Assembly: GCA_024400955.1 (NCBI GenBank)
Contig: JAKSLY010000014.1
Span: 1 to 57,875, forward strand
DNA from: Treponema sp.
GTDB taxonomy: Bacteria; Spirochaetota; Spirochaetia; Treponematales; Treponemataceae
Length of the DNA: 57,875 nucleotides
Direction of reading: 5' to 3'
The notes below the pieces were generated by a model. That model had not been told where the DNA came from and did no database searches. It saw nothing but the letters and a program-made list of their open reading frames with translations. Below are positions 17,817 to 26,728 of this stretch, piece after piece. Position 1 is the first letter of the stretch; the number at the start of each line of letters is the position of its first letter. The translations under genes were made by a program, and so were the position numbers.

Positions 17817-18584
17817 TTATTTCTGATCCCCCTCTATCTGCTTCATGAAGCAATTGTAAATGGCATCAAGTCTTGCTCCCAAAGACTTCATCATTCTGTC
17901 CTCAAGAACTCCAAGGTTGAAGAACTTTGCCTTCAATGCCATGTAAACCACATATTCTTCGCCACAATCGATGAAAACAACCCCTATCTTGAGTTTTTCC
18001 GGGGAAACTGCCTTTACAGGTCCAATGGATACGGATGTTGTATTCATGAAGTCTGCCGCAATTTCATTTTCCGACTGCAGGTAGGAAATCCGGTAATTTG
18101 TCCTTCCCAGGGAATTGTCATTGAGCATGCAAAACTGTACCTGTCCGTCTGCACTGCCTTTTGTGTAATCTGGCACCTTTTCCGAATCTTCTGGCCCCTT
18201 TATGCAGTAAGCTTCCTTGTAAAGAACTTCCCACTTCTTCCTTCTGTTGGAATAGTAAGTTGACCCCTCAAGATTGCTTATGGCCCTCAGTATTACGGAA
18301 ACTTCCCCGATTGAACTTCCCTTTTTTGGAAGTAGGTACAGATTTTCCCCAATCATGGCAGGCAATTCTGTACCCTTAGTCCATTCCCCAAAGTTTTTTT
18401 CAGCAACTTCAGTTTTTGGAACCAGCTTGAATTCAACAGACTCAGGCTTGAACCTGTTGGTCTGTATAACTCCTTCAACCTTAAGCCTTTCATAAGTTTC
18501 GTCTCCAAGGATTTCCCTTGCTGAATATGAAAAGCCCAAGGTACATGCAGCGGCTGCAAAAACAAGTGCCACTAGTTTTTTCAT
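17817..18584 (-). CDS. Exported protein of unknown function in the yidC-jag operon
   Basis: A 255-residue protein with a signal peptide (MKKLVALVFAAAACTLGFSY, probable cleavage near SYSA). The mature part has LGDETYERLKVEGVIQTNRF and SSIGEVSVILRAISNLEGSTYYSNRR, a pattern I associate with spirochaete-specific exported proteins but cannot assign firmly. Its ATG overlaps the jag stop codon as ATGA, and its own stop abuts the start of the dual immunophilin, so the three genes are translationally linked. There are only two cysteines beyond the signal peptide. A periplasmic role is likely; the activity is unknown. Confidence 0.75.
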   Translation of the reverse strand: MKKLVALVFAAAACTLGFSYSAREILGDETYERLKVEGVIQTNRFKPESVEFKLVPKTEVAEKNFGEWTKGTELPAMIGENLYLLPKKGSSIGEVSVILRAISNLEGSTYYSNRRKKWEVLYKEAYCIKGPEDSEKVPDYTKGSADGQVQFCMLNDNSLGRTNYRISYLQSENEIAADFMNTTSVSIGPVKAVSPEKLKIGVVFIDCGEEYVVYMALKAKFFNLGVLEDRMMKSLGARLDAIYNCFMKQIEGDQK

Positions 18585-19285
18585 CTTACACCTTTGTAGA
18601 TAACGCGAACCTGCTTGTAAAGGCCTTCACCTTCAGACTTTGTCTCAATGTCAGCAATGTCGTTAAGCGTCGTGTGGATAAGGCGGCGTTCAAAAGGATT
18701 CATTGATTCAAGAAGAATCGAAGACTTTCTCTGCCTAACCTTGTCTGCAGTAACATAAGCAAGGCGAACAAGGCTTTCCTCGCGGCGGATCCTGTAATTT
18801 TCAGTATCAAGAATTACGCGTACATCTTCACGTCCAAGGTGACCTGCATAAACGTTTACGATAAGCTGGAGGGCGTCCAGGTTCTTTCCCTTGCGTCCAA
18901 TGAGGATTGAAGAAGAAGAACTTGTAAGCTTGATGCCGATTTTCTTGTCTTCACGGAACATGATTTCAACGGCAGTTTCATATCCCATCTTTTCAATCAT
19001 TTCGCGTGTAAAGTCACAGAGCTTCTGTTCAAATTCATCCTGTGGCATTGGATTTGCCACAACAGTTGAAGCTGCCTGTGATGGAACCTTTCCGTCAAAT
19101 TCAGAAGACATCTGGTTCTGTGAATCAACCGTGTGAACGCGAATCTTTACATAACCGTTCTTAAACAGTCCCTTCTTCTGTGATTCAAGAATTTCCACAT
19201 CAAACTGATCCTTCTCAAGACCGAGTTCTGCAGCTGCCTTTTCAATGGCGTCCTTTTCTGTTTTTCCTTCAAATTCGTATGTCAT
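18581..19285 (-). CDS. jag: Jag/KhpB RNA-binding protein
   Basis: A 234-residue cytoplasmic protein. The N-terminal Jag domain (YEFEGKTEKDAIEKAAAELG) is followed by a KH domain with IGRKGKNLDALQLIVNVYAG and a C-terminal R3H domain (MNPFERRLIHTTLNDI). It matches the usual Jag/SpoIIIJ-associated/KhpB architecture. Family members bind RNA and influence envelope growth. It lies 11 bp after yidC, the classic yidC-jag pairing near the origin, and overlaps the next gene by 4 bp. Confidence 0.96.
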   Translation of the reverse strand: MTYEFEGKTEKDAIEKAAAELGLEKDQFDVEILESQKKGLFKNGYVKIRVHTVDSQNQMSSEFDGKVPSQAASTVVANPMPQDEFEQKLCDFTREMIEKMGYETAVEIMFREDKKIGIKLTSSSSSILIGRKGKNLDALQLIVNVYAGHLGREDVRVILDTENYRIRREESLVRLAYVTADKVRQRKSSILLESMNPFERRLIHTTLNDIADIETKSEGEGLYKQVRVIYKGVR

Positions 19286-19296
19286 AAAATCACCTC

Positions 19297-21084
19297 TTAC
19301 TTTTTCTTGTTGTTTGCAGTCTTCTTTACAGTCTTGATGTTCATGTTTGCCCTCTGCTTCTTCATGTAGGCATTAATTATAAGCTGCTGTCCAATCTGAA
19401 GAATGTTGCTTGATGTCCAGTAAAGAAGAAGTCCGCTCGGTACATTGTAGAACAGGAAGAAGAACATGAGAGGCATACCGTACATCATGAATTTCATCTG
19501 TCCCTGGCTTGCACCACCGGCACCTGCATTTCCATACTGAGTGATCTTACCGTTCAAAAGCTGTGATGCCGTATAGATGAACGGAAGAAGTCTCAGAGTA
19601 TTCATTGTAAATCCTGTAACAAAAGGAATGTTTGTATTCCATGTAAGGATCTTGTCACCTACGGAAAGGTCGTCAATCCATCCCTTTACAAAGCTTGCAC
19701 CGCGGAATTCAAAGTAGTTATTGAATACGTTGTACATTGCAAAAAGAATTACCATCTGGAATACCATTGGAAGGCATCCGGACATTGGATTGTATCCATT
19801 GGCCTTGTAAAGCTTCTGCATTTCAATACCAATCTTCTGCTGGTCACCCTTGTACTTTTCCTGGATTTCCTGCATTTTTGGCTGAAGCTTCTGCATCTTG
19901 AGGGAACCGATGGCCGTATTCTTGTTGAGAGGGAAAAGAATGATCTTAAGAATCAATGTAAGGATGATGATTGATACACCCCAGTTGTGAGCAACAATAT
20001 TGATCTTATCAAGACCCCACTTGAGAATCTTTTCAATTGGAGAAAGGAATCCGCTTGTCTGGAGAGCCTCATTCAATTTTGCATTAACAAGACCCCATGC
20101 ATTCTTTGTCTGATCGTTGTATTTGATGAGTTCCGATTCCTGGCGGGGACCAACATAAACATAGTAGGTATCATTGATGCTCTTGCCCTCAAAATTCTTT
20201 CTTGAAAGAACAACCTGGCACAGTTCCGAATTGTCACCCTTTACCACAGACTTTACGTAAGGATTCATTGATTCAGGATTTTCAGGCTTAACAAGAACTG
20301 TAAAATACTTTCCTCCGACACCTGCCCACTTCATCTGGTTGATGTCAAAGGTCTTTTCCTGAATGTTCCTTCTGATTCTCTTTGCACCGTTAAGGGCAAG
20401 ATACTGCCTTACTTCATAGCGGTTTTTCTTGTCATACCTTGGGCCGATGTTTGGAGATGTCCTCAATGTATAAGAAGAACCGTTTCTGTTAAGACCGTCA
20501 GTACCATCACGGCAAACAATGGAAACATCAAGCTTGAATGCATAATCATCCGGAGAGAATGTATACCTCTTTCCGATCGTGTACCTGCTTACATTTCCGT
20601 TTTCATCCTTAACTTCATAATCCTTGTGGAACAGAATTGTGTAAGGATCCTTAACTGAAGCCTTGAAATATTCATTCAGTATTGGACTTCCAAATTCCCC
20701 GATGGAAAGGGCAAAGGCGCGGTTTGAAGAAGAAACGTCAAGTGCCATTTCAACACCTTCATCCGTTTCCTTATCCTTGTGGCCTATAAGCTTGTAACTC
20801 ACAATGTCACCACCGCGATTTGTAAAGGTTATTTCAGCCTTGTTTGTAACAATCTTGTATTCGGCAGCTTCAACAACTTCATCTGCATCATCTTCAGAAG
20901 CAGAAACCATTTCGCTGTCTGCCTTGATCTTTTCTTCCTGAATCTTCTGCTTTGCCTCAAGTTCAACAGCCTGCTGCTGAGCTTTTTCCGCCTGCTTTGG
21001 CTGGATGAACTTTGTCTGAACAAAGAAAGATCCAACAAGAACAAGGGTAGACAAAACAATTGCTATAACACTGTTTTTATCCAT
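19297..21084 (-). CDS. yidC: YidC membrane protein insertase
   Basis: A 595-residue insertase of the Gram-negative type. An N-terminal membrane anchor (VIAIVLSTLVLVGSFFVQTK) precedes a coiled-coil stretch of Glu/Lys/Gln, a periplasmic beta-supersandwich domain (about residues 70-340), then the conserved five-helix core (WGVSIIILTLILKIILFPLN, MSGCLPMVFQMVILFAMYNV, LLYWTSSNILQIGQQ). The hydrophilic-groove arginine expected in the first core helix is not visible: the ILTLILKIILFPL segment has a lysine there. The C-terminal tail is Lys-rich. YidC inserts membrane proteins alone or with SecYEG. AGGAAAT precedes the ATG; the gene is 20 bp after yidD. Confidence 0.97.
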   Translation of the reverse strand: MDKNSVIAIVLSTLVLVGSFFVQTKFIQPKQAEKAQQQAVELEAKQKIQEEKIKADSEMVSASEDDADEVVEAAEYKIVTNKAEITFTNRGGDIVSYKLIGHKDKETDEGVEMALDVSSSNRAFALSIGEFGSPILNEYFKASVKDPYTILFHKDYEVKDENGNVSRYTIGKRYTFSPDDYAFKLDVSIVCRDGTDGLNRNGSSYTLRTSPNIGPRYDKKNRYEVRQYLALNGAKRIRRNIQEKTFDINQMKWAGVGGKYFTVLVKPENPESMNPYVKSVVKGDNSELCQVVLSRKNFEGKSINDTYYVYVGPRQESELIKYNDQTKNAWGLVNAKLNEALQTSGFLSPIEKILKWGLDKINIVAHNWGVSIIILTLILKIILFPLNKNTAIGSLKMQKLQPKMQEIQEKYKGDQQKIGIEMQKLYKANGYNPMSGCLPMVFQMVILFAMYNVFNNYFEFRGASFVKGWIDDLSVGDKILTWNTNIPFVTGFTMNTLRLLPFIYTASQLLNGKITQYGNAGAGGASQGQMKFMMYGMPLMFFFLFYNVPSGLLLYWTSSNILQIGQQLIINAYMKKQRANMNIKTVKKTANNKKK

Positions 21085-21104
21085 ATTGATTTCCTGAATT
21101 GTAG

Positions 21105-21353
21105 TCAGGGAACGGGATCATAACCACCTTTATGAAATGGATGACACCTGGCTATTCTCCTGACAGAAAGATAACTGCCTTTAACAGGTCCGTACTTTTT
21201 CAATGCGTCAATGGCATACTTCGAACATGTGGGAGTATACCTACAGCATGCGGGAAATAAAGGAGAAATAAAAACTTGGTAAAATCTCACCAAACCAATA
21301 AGAATTTTAGAAACAAACCTTCCTATTGATTCAATAAGCCAGCTTTTTTGCAT
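21105..21353 (-). CDS. yidD: YidD membrane protein insertion efficiency factor
   Basis: An 82-residue protein with the family signature [30 protein letters not shown] and [17 protein letters not shown]. All conserved cysteines are present. YidD is a peripheral inner-membrane protein that assists YidC-dependent insertion. Its first 31 bp overlap the 3' end of rnpA in another frame, the common arrangement in this gene cluster. Confidence 0.96.
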   Translation of the reverse strand: MQKSWLIESIGRFVSKILIGLVRFYQVFISPLFPACCRYTPTCSKYAIDALKKYGPVKGSYLSVRRIARCHPFHKGGYDPVP

Positions 21354-21685
21354 AATGTCTTAAATTGTTCACACCGCGAGAGGAACGAGTCATTTCCGGG
21401 GAAAACCAGCAAAAGCATGTCATATCCGGTGTTCAGGCGTGATTTAAAAAAACGATATGTTTCACGGCTATAGCGTCTGGATTTATTTCTTTCCACAGCG
21501 TTGCCATAGCCACGGGGAAGGGGAAAACCTATACGGTTGATATTTTTATCATTCAGCATGAAAAACAGTTTTGCACCGTTCACGCTGACTTTCTTCCCCT
21601 GCTTAAAAAGTCTCTGGATGTCAGCAGGATGTTTTATATGTTCAAGTTTCCTAAAACATCCTGTTTTTAACAAGTCCGCTTCCAT
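21323..21685 (-). CDS. rnpA: Ribonuclease P protein component
   Basis: A 120-residue basic protein that binds the RNase P RNA in tRNA 5' maturation. The RNR motif region reads [20 protein letters not shown], with an N-terminal [18 protein letters not shown] segment typical of RnpA. It lies 17 bp after rpmH and overlaps yidD by 31 bp. The RNA subunit is not in the window. Confidence 0.95.
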   Translation of the reverse strand: MEADLLKTGCFRKLEHIKHPADIQRLFKQGKKVSVNGAKLFFMLNDKNINRIGFPLPRGYGNAVERNKSRRYSRETYRFFKSRLNTGYDMLLLVFPGNDSFLSRCEQFKTLCKKAGLLNQ

Positions 21686-21702
21686 CCTTTATTTTAAATC
21701 AA

Positions 21703-21858
21703 TCAGTAAGGCTTCTTTTCGTCTGAAATAGAAAGCTTATGACGACCCTTAGCTCTTCTTCTAGCGAGAACAAGACGTCCTCCGCGTGTCTTCATGCGTG
21801 CGCGGAAACCGAATTTTCTGTTGCGCTTTACTTTACTTGGCTGATATGTACGTAACAT
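21703..21858 (-). CDS. rpmH: 50S ribosomal protein L34
   Basis: A 51-residue basic protein, [20 protein letters not shown] followed by [20 protein letters not shown]. This is the canonical L34 sequence with a short acidic C-terminal extension ending DEKKPY. An AGAGGAG ribosome site precedes ATG 21858. It heads the rpmH-rnpA-yidD-yidC-jag operon. Confidence 0.97.
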   Translation of the reverse strand: MLRTYQPSKVKRNRKFGFRARMKTRGGRLVLARRRAKGRHKLSISDEKKPY

Positions 21859-21905
21859 ATGCGACTCCTCTATTAGTTTAAAATAATTTCAATTTTGTAG
21901 GGCAG

Positions 21906-21935
21906 ATACTATCATTATTTATTGCAGTTGGTCAA
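21906..21935 (-). promoter_or_regulatory. Candidate rpmH promoter
   Basis: Reading leftward there is a -35 TTGACC (21930-21935) and a -10 TAGTAT (21906-21911) with an 18-bp spacer, about 48 bp before the rpmH start. It would drive the rpmH-rnpA-yidD-yidC-jag transcript. Confidence 0.55.
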
Positions 21936-21952
21936 CCTAAAATGTCGGAACT

Positions 21953-22507
21953 TCAATAAATTCCCATATTTTTACCCAAATCTTCAAAAATTCCCCTTAA
22001 TTCATCAGGAATCTTCTTAGGTTCTGTATTTTTATCGGTATTTTCAGGCTGAATTCCAGCACTTTTGTCCAGTTTTTCCTGCATTTCTATCATCCTCATG
22101 GAATTCTGCCTTGCATCCTTTTCATCCTGCCTTACGTTTCTTCCAAGACTTGCATTGGATCCTGCAAGCCTGAATGCCATGGAATGAATCTTAAGCTCCG
22201 GAAATTCCATCTGAAATCCCCTGAGTATGTAATTCTTATGGAACTGAATCAGCTCCGTCCAGCCCGGATGGTCCGTTTCCACCAAAAGCATGCCGTTCTT
22301 CAAGTCAACGACCCTTGAGTGGTCCGCCATGTTTCTTCCCGTATTGGGATTGCCTGTAACAGAACCTGCAGGTGGCTTAATTCTCAGAAGAATTTTTTCC
22401 CATGCACTGTAAATCCTCAGGGCATTTTCCGTAACCCCTGAATCCATGTTTGTAAAGATCCTGTTTACTACGTTTCCAATGGATGATATGTCTTTTTCTG
22501 AATTCAT
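21953..22507 (-). CDS. DUF721 (DciA-like) protein
   Basis: A 184-residue protein from ATG 22507, whose A overlaps the recF stop codon as ATGA; an in-frame ATG at 22522 is possible but deeper inside recF. The N-terminal half has AWEKIL, then LKNGMLLVETDHPGWTELIQ and FQMEFPELKI, the DUF721 KH-like core. DUF721 proteins include DciA, the ancestral loader or operator of the replicative helicase, and they commonly neighbour recF in this position. The charged C-terminal part is extended and probably disordered. No DnaC/DnaI-type loader is visible in the window, which fits a DciA role by inference. Confidence 0.8.
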   Translation of the reverse strand: MNSEKDISSIGNVVNRIFTNMDSGVTENALRIYSAWEKILLRIKPPAGSVTGNPNTGRNMADHSRVVDLKNGMLLVETDHPGWTELIQFHKNYILRGFQMEFPELKIHSMAFRLAGSNASLGRNVRQDEKDARQNSMRMIEMQEKLDKSAGIQPENTDKNTEPKKIPDELRGIFEDLGKNMGIY

Positions 22508-23631
22508 TGCTTCCTGGTCCAAGTGCCGCTTTTTATTTCGTAGACGAAGGTATTTTCCCTCACATAATTTTCATAGGGTTCTCCGGGAAGAAAAGTGCAG
22601 AAAAGCTGGTCGTATTTTGGCAAAAGAGCCGTTATCTTCTTTCTCTTCTCAGGATCTACTTCAAGCATTACATCATCCATCAGCAGAACTGGATTCTTAC
22701 CTGTTGCATCCCTGTAATAGACTGCCTGTGCCGTTCTCAATACAAGGGCAACCATTCTCCTTTGTCCTGTTGAAGCAGTTGGAATGAAGGGATTTCCATG
22801 CACCTCAAATTCAATCCTGTCCCTGTGGGGTCCGCTCATTGTGGTTCCCATTATCAATTCCTGCTGCCTCATCCTTCTTACATGTTCCAGTATGTTTTCA
22901 ACGGAAGGAATGTTTGAGTCGGCAAAAGGATTGGATTCAATATGATTTTCATCCCTCTTTTTCCAGGAAGGACTGTACTTTATGCTAAGCCCATCAATGT
23001 CAGTAACCTTAAAATAAAGGTCACCAAAAATCTGGTTGAATTTGAAAACCGCATCCTTTCTTTTCTTCTGTATCTCAAGTCCCGTCTGAATGAGCTGAAC
23101 GTCGTATGCATCAAGAAGTTCAACCTTGTTATCCTTAAGGCAAAGGTTCCTGTTCTTGAGAATCCTCTTGTACTTCCTTATGAGGTCAATGTACATGACG
23201 TCGTACATCGAAAGGGACTGGTCTATGAAAAAACGGCGCCTTTCCGGGCTTCCTGCAGCAAAATCAAGGTCATCATGGCTGTAAAGGACACATGGCATGG
23301 TATTAACCAGCTCCTTCCTGTCATGAACCATTTTTCCGTCTTTCTCTATTTTCTTGTTCTTTCCCTTGAGGGAAACAAGGGTAGTGTGGGTGATGCCGTT
23401 GTCCTCCCTGTACATGGAATGAACGCTCATCTCTGACTGTCCCTTGTATATTATTTCATTTTCAAGGTGAGTCCTGAAGGAAGATCCATAGGCCGAGTAA
23501 TAGAGGGATTCAAGAAGATTGCTCTTTCCCTGCCCATTTTCCCCGATAAAAAAAACTTCACGGGAAGAAAGGTCAATGGGACAATTGGAGAGGTTCCTGA
23601 AATTGTATGGCGTCAGGGAAATGAATGGCAA
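22504..23631 (-). CDS. recF: DNA replication/repair protein RecF
   Basis: A 375-residue SMC-like ATPase that helps load RecA at gaps. Walker A is visible as GENGQGKSNLLESLYYSAYG, the ABC signature region as STGQRRMVALVLR, and Walker B as NPVLLMDDVMLEVD. The start is 2 bp after the dnaN stop, so the two are coupled. The length is normal for RecF. Confidence 0.97.
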   Translation of the reverse strand: MPFISLTPYNFRNLSNCPIDLSSREVFFIGENGQGKSNLLESLYYSAYGSSFRTHLENEIIYKGQSEMSVHSMYREDNGITHTTLVSLKGKNKKIEKDGKMVHDRKELVNTMPCVLYSHDDLDFAAGSPERRRFFIDQSLSMYDVMYIDLIRKYKRILKNRNLCLKDNKVELLDAYDVQLIQTGLEIQKKRKDAVFKFNQIFGDLYFKVTDIDGLSIKYSPSWKKRDENHIESNPFADSNIPSVENILEHVRRMRQQELIMGTTMSGPHRDRIEFEVHGNPFIPTASTGQRRMVALVLRTAQAVYYRDATGKNPVLLMDDVMLEVDPEKRKKITALLPKYDQLFCTFLPGEPYENYVRENTFVYEIKSGTWTRKQ

Positions 23632-23633
23632 CC

Positions 23634-24755
23634 TTAGTCAGCATCCATCGGCATTATGATGTGAATGTAGTCAGCCTGAGGTTCCGACCTCATTGTAACG
23701 GCGCCGTTTCCGTCAGAGAAGTCAAAGGCAATTCTTTCAGTATCAATAACCCTAAGAGGTTCATCAACATAGTTCACGTTAAGTGCAATGATTACATCTT
23801 CTCCTGCATACATACATGGAATTTCAGAATTTGCACTACCAGACTGCTGCTGTGAGTAAACCTTAAGCTTTCCGTCTGAAATATTGAAGATAACCTTGCA
23901 TACATCCTTTTCAACCATAAGTGAAACCCTCTTGAGGGCTTCTGCAAGCTCGCTCTTTTCCACCTGGAAAGACTTTGACTGGTTGCGTGGAATTACGCTC
24001 TTGTAGTCAGGATATGTTCCACCAATAAGAACTGAACCGAATTCATAGTTTCCAAACTTGAAGAAAATCATCTTGTCCACAACAGAAATGAAGATGTTTC
24101 CTTCTTCCGGCGCATGTTTTAAGATTATATTAAGAATCTTTGTATCAACAATGGCTGGAGGGAAGTCGCTCACACCTGCAAGAATCTTCTTTGAACAGAG
24201 GCTCATGCGTCTTCCATCTGTACCCACGAGAGTAAGGCTGTCACCATCTTTTTCAAAAAGCACACCGTTAAAGCTTACGTTTGACTTCTTCTTGCTTACG
24301 GCAAATGCAGTCTGGTTTATCATCATCTTGATTTCTTTTGATGAAACTTCAAAATATGGAACATTCTGTGCAGTGTAGATTTCAGGGAAGTCTTCTTCTG
24401 AAAGGCTTCTCATTTCAAACTTGTTCTTCTTGTCAGGAGTTGTAATCTTTACCTTTATGGAATTTGAATTGTCATCGTTTACTTCCTGGCTGAATTCAAC
24501 TTCTCCATCAGGGAGACAGTTAAGGATTCCAAGGAATGTGTCACAGTAAACTGTAGTGCTTCCTTCTTCCTGCACCTGTACAGGAACCTGGGTATAGAAA
24601 TTTACCTTGAGGTCAGTTGCCTTTATGGAAAGCCTGTTTTCCTTTGCTATGATCAAGATGTTTGATGTAATGGCCTTGGCTTCTCTTGTGCTGATGATTT
24701 CCCTTGCAACGGAAATTTCATTAAGAAGGGTGTTTCTGTCAAAAGTAAATTTCAT
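23634..24755 (-). CDS. dnaN: DNA polymerase III sliding clamp (beta subunit)
   Basis: A 373-residue protein with three clamp domains. Recognisable blocks are MKFTFDRNTLLNEISVAREI, GVLFEKDGDSLTLVGTDGRR with the conserved TDGRRM region, and a C-terminal ADYIHIIMPMDAD, which forms part of the partner-binding pocket. It tethers polymerase III to DNA. AGGGAGA precedes ATG 24755. It sits across oriC from dnaA and is transcribed in the same direction, as in many bacteria. Confidence 0.98.
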   Translation of the reverse strand: MKFTFDRNTLLNEISVAREIISTREAKAITSNILIIAKENRLSIKATDLKVNFYTQVPVQVQEEGSTTVYCDTFLGILNCLPDGEVEFSQEVNDDNSNSIKVKITTPDKKNKFEMRSLSEEDFPEIYTAQNVPYFEVSSKEIKMMINQTAFAVSKKKSNVSFNGVLFEKDGDSLTLVGTDGRRMSLCSKKILAGVSDFPPAIVDTKILNIILKHAPEEGNIFISVVDKMIFFKFGNYEFGSVLIGGTYPDYKSVIPRNQSKSFQVEKSELAEALKRVSLMVEKDVCKVIFNISDGKLKVYSQQQSGSANSEIPCMYAGEDVIIALNVNYVDEPLRVIDTERIAFDFSDGNGAVTMRSEPQADYIHIIMPMDAD

Positions 24756-25103
24756 TTTTCTATCTCCCTATAAGAGGTCATCCAAAAAGTTACCAGGTAA
24801 GTCCAATGGAATTCCTCAAATAAAATATGCAATTTTATGCATAAATATGCAATTTGCTATGAAAATGAATATTTATGCACACAGTATATTAAATTTATAA
24901 ATTTATAAATTTTAATAATAGTAATAATAAGGGCTGTGAATTTATGGAAAAGTCATTTAATTTATTGTATTAAAAGAACTTAGCCTGTGGAAAAAGTGTA
25001 AATTCATTTGCACTTTAAATTCACAATTGCACTGGTGACAAATTTATCAACAGTTTATCCACATAATATTAGCATAATGCCATGTGGATTTCCACATTAA
25101 ATT
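24756..25103. other. oriC: Chromosomal replication origin region (oriC), dnaA-dnaN intergenic
   Basis: The 348-bp gap between dnaA and dnaN is very AT-rich. From left to right it holds two direct repeats AAATATGCAATTT (24823-24835 and 24843-24855, 20-bp period), an AT tract of ATTTATAA repeats (24890-24912), and a run of six DnaA-trio-like triplets TAATAATAGTAATAATAA (24913-24930). Then come a GGGC cluster (24931-24934) and a degenerate box TGTGAATTT (24935-24943). DnaA-box-like words TGTGGAAAA (24986), TTATCAACA (25044-25052) and TTATCCACA (25055-25063) follow. The order trio, GC cluster, box matches the basal unwinding element described in Bacillus. Gene strand bias flips around here: mostly minus to the left, mostly plus from gyrB onward. 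Confidence 0.85.
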
Positions 25104-26609
25104 TTACGGTTTCTTATATTCCTTTATCTCCTTTATCAGGGTTTCTATTGTTGAATTGAACATTGGATCCGTTTTTAGGAGTCCTTCTATTTTGCCGATG
25201 CTGTGCATTATTGTAGTATGGTCACGTCCCCCGAATTCCTTTCCGATGTCCTGGAGTGAATATTCCGTAAGGTTTCTGGAAAGGTAAACGGCAATCTGTC
25301 TTGCATTTACTACGTTGGAATTTTTCTTTTTTCCCTTAAGGTCTGCAAGGGTTATGTCAAAATAGCTTGAAATGACTTTTTGTATGGTGTCGATTGTTAC
25401 CATTGTGGGAGCATCTGCAGTGAACATGTCGCTGAGGGCTTTTTTTGCCAGTTCAACTGTAATGGGTTGCCTGGTTATTTCTGCATATCCGTTGAGGGTC
25501 TTCAGGCATCCTTCAAGGTCCCTTACCGAAGAGTGAACGTTATTTGCTATAAGGTCCAATACTTCATCGCTTATGGAGAAGTTTTTTGATTCCATTTTTT
25601 TCTGGAGAATGGCTTTTCTTGTTTCAAAGCTTGGAGGCTGAAGGTTTGCTATTCCTCCTGACTTGCATCTTGAAAGAAGCCTTTCATGGAATCCCTTTAA
25701 TTCGCTAAGGGGTCTGTCGCATGTGAATACGATCTGGGACTTTCTCTGGGTTAGGGCCTCAAATGTATGGAAAAGTTCTTCCTGTGTGTCGTCCTTTCCC
25801 AGGAGGAAGTGAATGTCGTCTATGAGGAGAACATCGTATTTTCTGAATTTTGACTTGAATTTTTCAGGGGTGTTCTGGCGGATGTTGTATGTAAATTCGT
25901 TGGTAAAGTTTTCTGCGGATATGAAGCAGATGTTGATATCAGGTTTGTCTGCAGGAGGATTGTTGTAGATGTAGTTTCCTATTGCCTGCATCAGGTGGGT
26001 TTTTCCAAGTCCAACTCCTCCGTAGAGAATCAGCGGATTGTAGTTTTCTCCAGGAGCTTTTGCAGCTGCAAGGGCCACACTGTATGGGTACACGGAATTT
26101 TCACCCTTTACAAAGTTGTCGAAGGTGAAGTTTTCGTTCATCTGGGGATGCTTTTTTACAGGATGTTCTGTTATGGGTACAGAATTTGTCATGGGTACAG
26201 TTTCATTTCGTTGTACGGGTGCAGTTTCACTTTTAACTGCAGAATCAGATTGAATGGTGTCAGATGATGAATGATTCTGTGAAACTGTACCTATGGTGCT
26301 GTTTATAGAAGAATTATCTGTTACGGTGACAGTTTGTGAATTGCGTTTTTTTACTATGTATGTAATGGTGACAGATTTTCCGCAAAGTTCAGATATTTTG
26401 TTTTCGATTTTGGAAATTACATTTCGGGATTTCATCTGTACCCACATAAAATCCGACTGTACGGATGCTGTTATGGTGTTAAGGGTATCCTCTACATATT
26501 CAATGTCATACCAGAATACGAATTCGTCTTTCTGGCCGGATGTGGTGAGTTCCTGGTTTATCTGCTTAAGGGCTTCGTCCCAAAATACCTTGAAATTGTT
26601 CTCGCTCAT
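25104..26609 (-). CDS. dnaA: Chromosomal replication initiator DnaA
   Basis: A 501-residue initiator. Domain I (FKVFWDEALKQINQELTTSG) is followed by a long Ser/Thr/Val linker to about residue 165. The AAA+ domain has Walker A GGVGLGKTHLMQAIGN, Walker B VLLIDDIHFL and the arginine-finger region LLSRCKSGG. Domain IV carries the DnaA-box recognition helix GGRDHTTIMHSIGKIE. The linker-coding DNA is unusually rich in GGGTACAG, GGGTGCAG and GGTGACAG words, in different frames. The start has no good Shine-Dalgarno sequence, and a strong promoter lies only a few bases upstream. Confidence 0.98.
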   Translation of the reverse strand: MSENNFKVFWDEALKQINQELTTSGQKDEFVFWYDIEYVEDTLNTITASVQSDFMWVQMKSRNVISKIENKISELCGKSVTITYIVKKRNSQTVTVTDNSSINSTIGTVSQNHSSSDTIQSDSAVKSETAPVQRNETVPMTNSVPITEHPVKKHPQMNENFTFDNFVKGENSVYPYSVALAAAKAPGENYNPLILYGGVGLGKTHLMQAIGNYIYNNPPADKPDINICFISAENFTNEFTYNIRQNTPEKFKSKFRKYDVLLIDDIHFLLGKDDTQEELFHTFEALTQRKSQIVFTCDRPLSELKGFHERLLSRCKSGGIANLQPPSFETRKAILQKKMESKNFSISDEVLDLIANNVHSSVRDLEGCLKTLNGYAEITRQPITVELAKKALSDMFTADAPTMVTIDTIQKVISSYFDITLADLKGKKKNSNVVNARQIAVYLSRNLTEYSLQDIGKEFGGRDHTTIMHSIGKIEGLLKTDPMFNSTIETLIKEIKEYKKP

Positions 26610-26618
26610 ATTCCAGCG

Positions 26619-26647
26619 ATTATAAAGAATTCCCCTGTTTTTCTCAA
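26619..26647 (-). promoter_or_regulatory. Candidate dnaA promoter
   Basis: Reading leftward, -35 TTGAGA (26642-26647) and a perfect -10 TATAAT (26619-26624) are separated by 17 bp. The expected start site falls within about 3-5 bases of the dnaA ATG (26609), which implies a leaderless or nearly leaderless transcript. Confidence 0.65.
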
Positions 26648-26664
26648 TTACAACACTCCTTTAA

Positions 26665-26693
26665 TTGAAATTTGTTGTTTTTTTTACTATAAT
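26665..26693 (+). promoter_or_regulatory. Candidate gyrB promoter
   Basis: TTGAAA (26665-26670) and TATAAT (26688-26693) with a 17-bp spacer, about 35 bp before the gyrB ATG. It is back-to-back with the dnaA promoter in the divergent 119-bp intergenic region. Confidence 0.75.
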
Positions 26694-26728
26694 AAAGCAC
26701 TTTATTATTGAAGAAAAGTGAGAAAAAA

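Noticed and set aside
17307..18263. A 318-codon plus-strand open frame opposite the immunophilin and its neighbour
   Set aside because: It is the antisense of two well-supported genes and shows no recognisable protein features.
26610..26728. dnaA-gyrB intergenic region considered as the origin
   Set aside because: It has two good promoters but no DnaA box; the boxes, AT tract and trio run lie in the dnaA-dnaN gap.
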